DNA of 8,433 nt from Acidobacteriota bacterium (lineage in GTDB: Bacteria > Acidobacteriota > Terriglobia > UBA7540), in contig JAKAWO010000127.1 of assembly GCA_021827255.1 (NCBI GenBank), forward strand, positions 1 to 8,433, given 5' to 3'. This document shows positions 6,701-8,433 of the stretch, piece by piece; the first letter of the stretch is position 1; each line of letters begins with the position of its first letter. The position numbers were made by a program, and so were the translations under genes. Under the pieces are notes generated by a model that saw nothing but the letters and a program-made list of their open reading frames with translations, did not search any database and was not told where the DNA came from.

Positions 6701-7381
6701 GATGGCATCGGACGACGGGATGTACGCCGAGTTCTCCGGCACCCAGATGTTCCACTGGCTTACGCCGTCAATTTGAATGCTATTGCCCAGGTCGCTGCTG
6801 CCGTTCGAGAAGAACGACAGGGCGCGCGAAGGGTTGGTGGGGATGGAATGGGCGCTTGACGGAGGGGTGAGGCCAGGAACCGCTCGGAACAACCCTTCGA
6901 AATTGTTGCCGGGCGGCATGGGGATGTTCTCGATCTGCGTGGCAGTGATGTTGTGGTGGACATTGGCATGTGTGGTTTGTAGCAGCGGCGCCGCGCTGGT
7001 CACCTGGACGGTTTGTGTGACCGCGCCGAGCGCCATTTTCGCGTCCACGCGCGCGGAGGAATTGTATGCCACCAGGACGCCGGTCCTGGCGAAAGATTTG
7101 AAGCCTTTCGCTGAGACCTTCACATCGTAGGTTCCGGAGGGCAGAGTGGTCACCGTATAGGTGCCCGCTGAGCCCGTCACGGCGCTGCGCGTCAGATGGG
7201 TCTGTTCCTGAGTGACGGTAACCGTCGCGCCGGGCACGGCCGCGCCTGAGGGGTCCGTCACCGTGCCGACAATTGAGCTGTAAAGAACCTGCGCGTCTGT
7301 CGGACGCGCGAAAGCCAGGAACATTATCCCCGCAACCACAATGAAAAACGTCCCAAACCACCTCGCCCTGCGTTCGAACAT
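3731..7381 (-). CDS. Oar-like TonB-dependent receptor family outer-membrane protein
   Basis: A 1216-residue outer-membrane beta-barrel protein. Residues 1-30 are a signal peptide: basic MFERRARW, a hydrophobic core, then cleavage predicted after PTDA. Residues about 33-118 form a carboxypeptidase-regulatory-like beta-sandwich (IVGTVTDPSGAAVPGATVTV, then SAGTYTVTTLPSGTYDVKVSAKGF). A plug-like domain follows to about 265, including IQIDGVSQWN, GGTAANVEIRSGTNQFHG. The rest is barrel, with Oar-type blocks GGPIKKNKVFFFSNVEF, AYTWSKTIGES, GLAPFDRPQNFEAEF and DWFDPSCF, and it ends in an aromatic-rich strand with terminal Phe (EFSARLSF), the usual Bam recognition signal. Such proteins are thought to take up large substrates such as peptides or glycans, but the ligand is unknown and no TonB box is evident. 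All 14 cysteines fall in seven close pairs after residue 388. No SusD-like partner is adjacent. The gene is its own transcription unit with a strong ribosome binding site and terminator. Confidence 0.93.
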   Translation of the reverse strand: MFERRARWFGTFFIVVAGIMFLAFARPTDAQVLYSSIVGTVTDPSGAAVPGATVTVTQEQTHLTRSAVTGSAGTYTVTTLPSGTYDVKVSAKGFKSFARTGVLVAYNSSARVDAKMALGAVTQTVQVTSAAPLLQTTHANVHHNITATQIENIPMPPGNNFEGLFRAVPGLTPPSSAHSIPTNPSRALSFFSNGSSDLGNSIQIDGVSQWNIWVPENSAYIPSSDAIQVVNVSTNNFNVNQGFAGGTAANVEIRSGTNQFHGDAYEYHYDNKLEALEFFAPRDRITSQPKDVYNQFGASIGGPIKKNKVFFFSNVEFTRDYTFAHATTGVPTPAMIKGDLRGLPGTAAGVTKPNGDIIYDPATGIANGNSRTQIMASDNPSSPLYNALCLPSQANSAGMCGNVIPTARLSPIAQKIMSMMPAPNISSTNNGEVSNNYIFNDDVHFNRFTTDDKINWNATNKFTMFGHIGYLRYDTINPTIFGNALQGNGVSGYIGNPGKGNGHTITFSATGNYVASPNLVIDGNFGFTRMVTNSQQLNLATNEGLALGIPGTNGTRPFEGSTPQLNISGFGLLGTQYNFMPYFRNDPQFFWSGDANWIHGKHTVQFGGAYMIQHLNQEQPEWNAGGTSWPAAGGLGFGSGPTQCGNCSSSGHTSSSNNYNDFASFLLGLDNGWGRNIQVPNFFHTVTHEIALYAGDTYQVTRRLTATYGVRWEYDPFPTRAGVPAGVERYDFTTGQMLNCGEGGNPIDCGVSVSKKQFSPRIGLAYRATNSLVLRAGYGITTDPFNLIDDIRTNFPILIPLAEGTPNSLTAAGVLSPQDVQNTPGGECATYPSFCFGAGGTLPVGIVPPAVLPSLTSASNPIAGNVNLVTTPANHVQRAYIQSWNFSIQKALPGGWVAQAGYVATRTVNLTGWWNLNAGYPGGGTASEPYNFNGSNKTICPSTASTALGCRTGATVLITPIGDMHYDSLQATLEHHFSRGFDVHLAYTWSKTIGESGVNDEKSSASIENPKYYYLNRGLAPFDRPQNFEAEFIWQPPFGAGQHFAQTGVPAKILGGWQLSSLISSVSGSVVGMSASGSSLNAPFNSQRPDRLCSSIVTPKNIGPGQDWFDPSCFRGVNTARFGTSAFYPLHGPHQFDMDSALFRNFKLTERFNLQFRAQAFNFTNTPTFSNPSGSCDSLKNGGCSNGGFGQVTGTTSFARHGNNFRQFEFSARLSF

Positions 7382-7612
7382 TGCTTGCCTCCTTGCGCGT
7401 GATCTTGTGTCGTGCTCGTGGCCCGACGCGGGGCTCGCCCCTCAGTCGAAAGGGAAGCTCAGCGGCTCTCGGCCCACGCCTTAGAAGCGTGGCGAGCGTT
7501 CCGTTCCCCTCCGGGAGGTTTTGATCTCCCCGCGCAACGACCCTCGAATGTGACCCGACGCAATATGGAACCAGTTCCCGAAAGCCTGACAGCCACCCCC
7601 GCCCTCGGGATG
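7382..7612 (-). other. Predicted long 5' leader of the receptor mRNA
   Basis: If the promoter at 7647-7619 is used, about 230 untranslated bases precede the receptor start. The leader is GC-rich with several possible hairpins: CCACGC/GCGTGG around a 7-base loop (7474-7492), GGGG/CCCC around four bases (7430-7441), and the inverted repeat GGAAC-CA-GTTCC (7567-7578). A further pair involves the CTCCC/GGGAG tracts near 7506-7530. I do not recognise a known riboswitch consensus. The small open frames here look like chance. Regulation through this leader is possible but not shown. Confidence 0.45.
7388..7394 (-). promoter_or_regulatory. Strong ribosome binding site of the receptor gene
   Basis: AAGGAGG on the minus strand lies six bases before the ATG at 7381. 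It is an almost full complement of the 16S rRNA tail and the strongest such site in the window, which fits a protein made in quantity and confirms the chosen start. Confidence 0.85.
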
Positions 7613-7618
7613 AACGTA

Positions 7619-7647
7619 CTTGTATCCCACGATTCGCTCCGTGTCAA
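7619..7647 (-). promoter_or_regulatory. Predicted promoter of the receptor gene
   Basis: On the minus strand a consensus TTGACA (7647-7642) is followed after 17 bases by TACAAG (7624-7619), four of six -10 bases. Predicted transcription start is about 7612. An inverted repeat GGGAT (7607-7611) / ATCCC (7624-7628) with 12 bases between brackets the -10 box and start, a position where a repressor could act. Confidence 0.55.
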
Positions 7648-7718
7648 GAGGAATTTTCGGGATGTTTCGGGGCCACTTTAACCGCGGCCGATGCCTCGGA
7701 TTGAGGCCGAGCTAACGC

Positions 7719-7728
7719 TGACATGTCA
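7719..7728. promoter_or_regulatory. Perfect palindrome, candidate operator
   Basis: TGACATGTCA is a perfect 10-base palindrome lying between the receptor promoter (about 70 bases away) and the ligase promoter (about 70 bases away). TGAC/GTCA half-sites are common in operators of dimeric regulators, but no regulator gene is nearby. The rest of the divergent spacer between 7648 and 7799 holds a small GGCGA-GTGT-TCGCC hairpin (7747-7760) and a GCCTC/GAGGC pair (7693-7707); I see no gene in it. Confidence 0.3.
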
Positions 7729-7799
7729 TCATAAACGCCAGCGGCAGGCGAGTGTTCGCCGTTCCGCGGGCGCGGGGCGGAAGATGTTTAGAACGAGTG

Positions 7800-7827
7800 C
7801 TGAGATGCAAGCCCAGCGGTGCATAAT
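7800..7827 (+). promoter_or_regulatory. Predicted promoter of the acyl-CoA ligase gene, leaderless type
   Basis: CTGAGA (7800-7805) and CATAAT (7822-7827) are 16 bases apart; four of six and five of six bases match the sigma-70 consensus. The -10 box ends exactly six bases before the GTG at 7834, so the transcript would begin at or next to the start codon. This mirrors the transporter promoter. Confidence 0.5.
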
Positions 7828-7833
7828 AGGTTT

Positions 7834-8433
7834 GTGGCGCAAGCAACCCAGGTTCAAGGCGGGCTCGCAACCTATCTTCTCCGGATGGCTGAAGGCGGCG
7901 AGCGCACCCAGTTCGTCGAGCAGGGTTTGTATCGGTCTCGGCGCTTCAGCTACGCGCAAGTGACGGAACGGGCGCTCAGCTTTTCCCGCTGGCTCGAGGA
8001 AAAAAATCTGGCCAGCACCGGGCATTCGGAAGCTCCGAGGGTCGTTCTTTGGGCCCGGCCCGGCGCGCGCTGGGCGATGGCCTTTTACGGGTGCGTGCTA
8101 GCGGGAACCGTCATCGCGCCGGTGGACGCGGGCTTTTCCGCCGATTTCGTCCGACAGGTCGCAGAGCGCATTGGAGCGTCTTTGCTGATCTCCGATCGCG
8201 CCACGGAGAAGGCGCTCGAGCCCGCGAAGTCCTCCTGGACTTATCCGCGCTTCGCACTGGAAGAGATTGAGGGTCTGCCCGCGGCCGGGAGGCGCTCCGA
8301 CCCGGCTCCCACGGCTGAGCGTGACACGCTGCTTGAAATCGTTTATACGTCGGGCACCACCGCACAACCGCGCGGCGTGATGATCACGCACGGAAATCTG
8401 CTGGCCAACCTGGAACCGGTCGCCAAGGAAATT
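7834..8433 (+). CDS. AMP-dependent synthetase/ligase, probable fatty acyl-CoA synthetase (N-terminal part)
   Basis: An open frame of 200 codons runs from GTG 7834 through the right edge with no stop. It is the N-terminal part of an ANL-superfamily adenylating enzyme, which activates a carboxylic acid with ATP to an acyl-AMP and then usually a CoA thioester. Recognisable segments are LATYLLRMAEGGERTQFVEQ (about 11-30), RFSYAQVTERALSFSRWL, GCVLAGTVIAPVDAGFS (about 87-102), and the phosphate-binding A3 motif YTSGTTAQPRGV (171-182) followed by MITHGNLLANLEP. The A3 motif has Ala and Arg where the common form is TSGTTG-x-PKG; similar variants occur in long-chain acyl-CoA/acyl-ACP synthetases. The catalytic C-terminal lid is outside the window. 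The start is chosen from homology length and the upstream -10 box; GTG 7819 is an alternative, and a TGA at 7801 closes the frame. Confidence 0.88.
   Translation, partial: MAQATQVQGGLATYLLRMAEGGERTQFVEQGLYRSRRFSYAQVTERALSFSRWLEEKNLASTGHSEAPRVVLWARPGARWAMAFYGCVLAGTVIAPVDAGFSADFVRQVAERIGASLLISDRATEKALEPAKSSWTYPRFALEEIEGLPAAGRRSDPAPTAERDTLLEIVYTSGTTAQPRGVMITHGNLLANLEPVAKEI

Noticed and set aside
5111..6859. 582-codon open frame on the plus strand opposite the receptor gene
   Set aside because: The translation is a low-complexity mix of Val, Ala, Gly and Arg without motifs, and the minus strand gives a complete Oar-like protein with matching blocks over the same bases.
7382..7612. Known riboswitch in the receptor leader
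   Set aside because: I looked for cobalamin, TPP and SAM type conserved boxes and did not find a match.
7412..7681. 89-codon plus-strand frame in the divergent spacer
   Set aside because: It lies in the predicted receptor leader, has no ribosome binding site and its composition looks like non-coding GC-rich DNA.
7691..8025. Overlapping small frames on both strands near the ligase start
   Set aside because: The ligase frame from 7834 shows clear family motifs; the others are out of frame with it or antisense and have none.

Overview
The window is high-GC bacterial chromosome with housekeeping genes at the left and one very large outer-membrane receptor gene in the middle. The best taxonomic guess is Acidobacteriota. 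The main reason is the 1216-residue Oar-type receptor (signal peptide, carboxypeptidase-regulatory-like domain, plug, barrel) standing alone with no SusD partner, a protein type greatly expanded in that phylum. The DUF721-gatC-gatA order, the -10 boxes placed right before start codons and the sequence style agree with this, but no rRNA or other marker is present, so it remains an inference.

Left part (1-2436): the first 42 bases hold the N-terminus of a Maf-family nucleotide pyrophosphatase, read leftwards off the edge. Divergent from it is a plus-strand cluster: a DUF721/DciA-like protein, gatC (start and stop share one base) and, after a 103-base gap, gatA. GatC and GatA are two of the three subunits of the tRNA-dependent amidotransferase; gatB is not in the window.

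Middle (2437-3720): a 12-helix major facilitator transporter resembling the fucose-permease branch. Its stop codon lies inside a two-hairpin palindromic repeat (3612-3669). Next to it is a strong intrinsic terminator for the convergent receptor gene.

Right part (3731-8433): the receptor gene on the minus strand, with a strong ribosome binding site, a predicted leader of about 230 bases and a promoter with a consensus -35 box. A 452-base divergent intergenic region with a perfect 10-base palindrome follows. Last is the first 200 codons of an AMP-dependent acyl-CoA synthetase/ligase that runs off the right edge.

The genes do not form one pathway: maf, DUF721 and gatCA are core functions, while the transporter, receptor and ligase look like separate transcription units. 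I found no CRISPR array, tRNA, rRNA, transposase or defence system. The most notable points are the palindromic repeat that supplies the transporter stop codon, the -10 boxes exactly six bases before two start codons (suggesting leaderless mRNAs), seven tightly spaced cysteine pairs in the receptor, and an altered conserved motif in GatA. I see no convincing undescribed multi-gene system.
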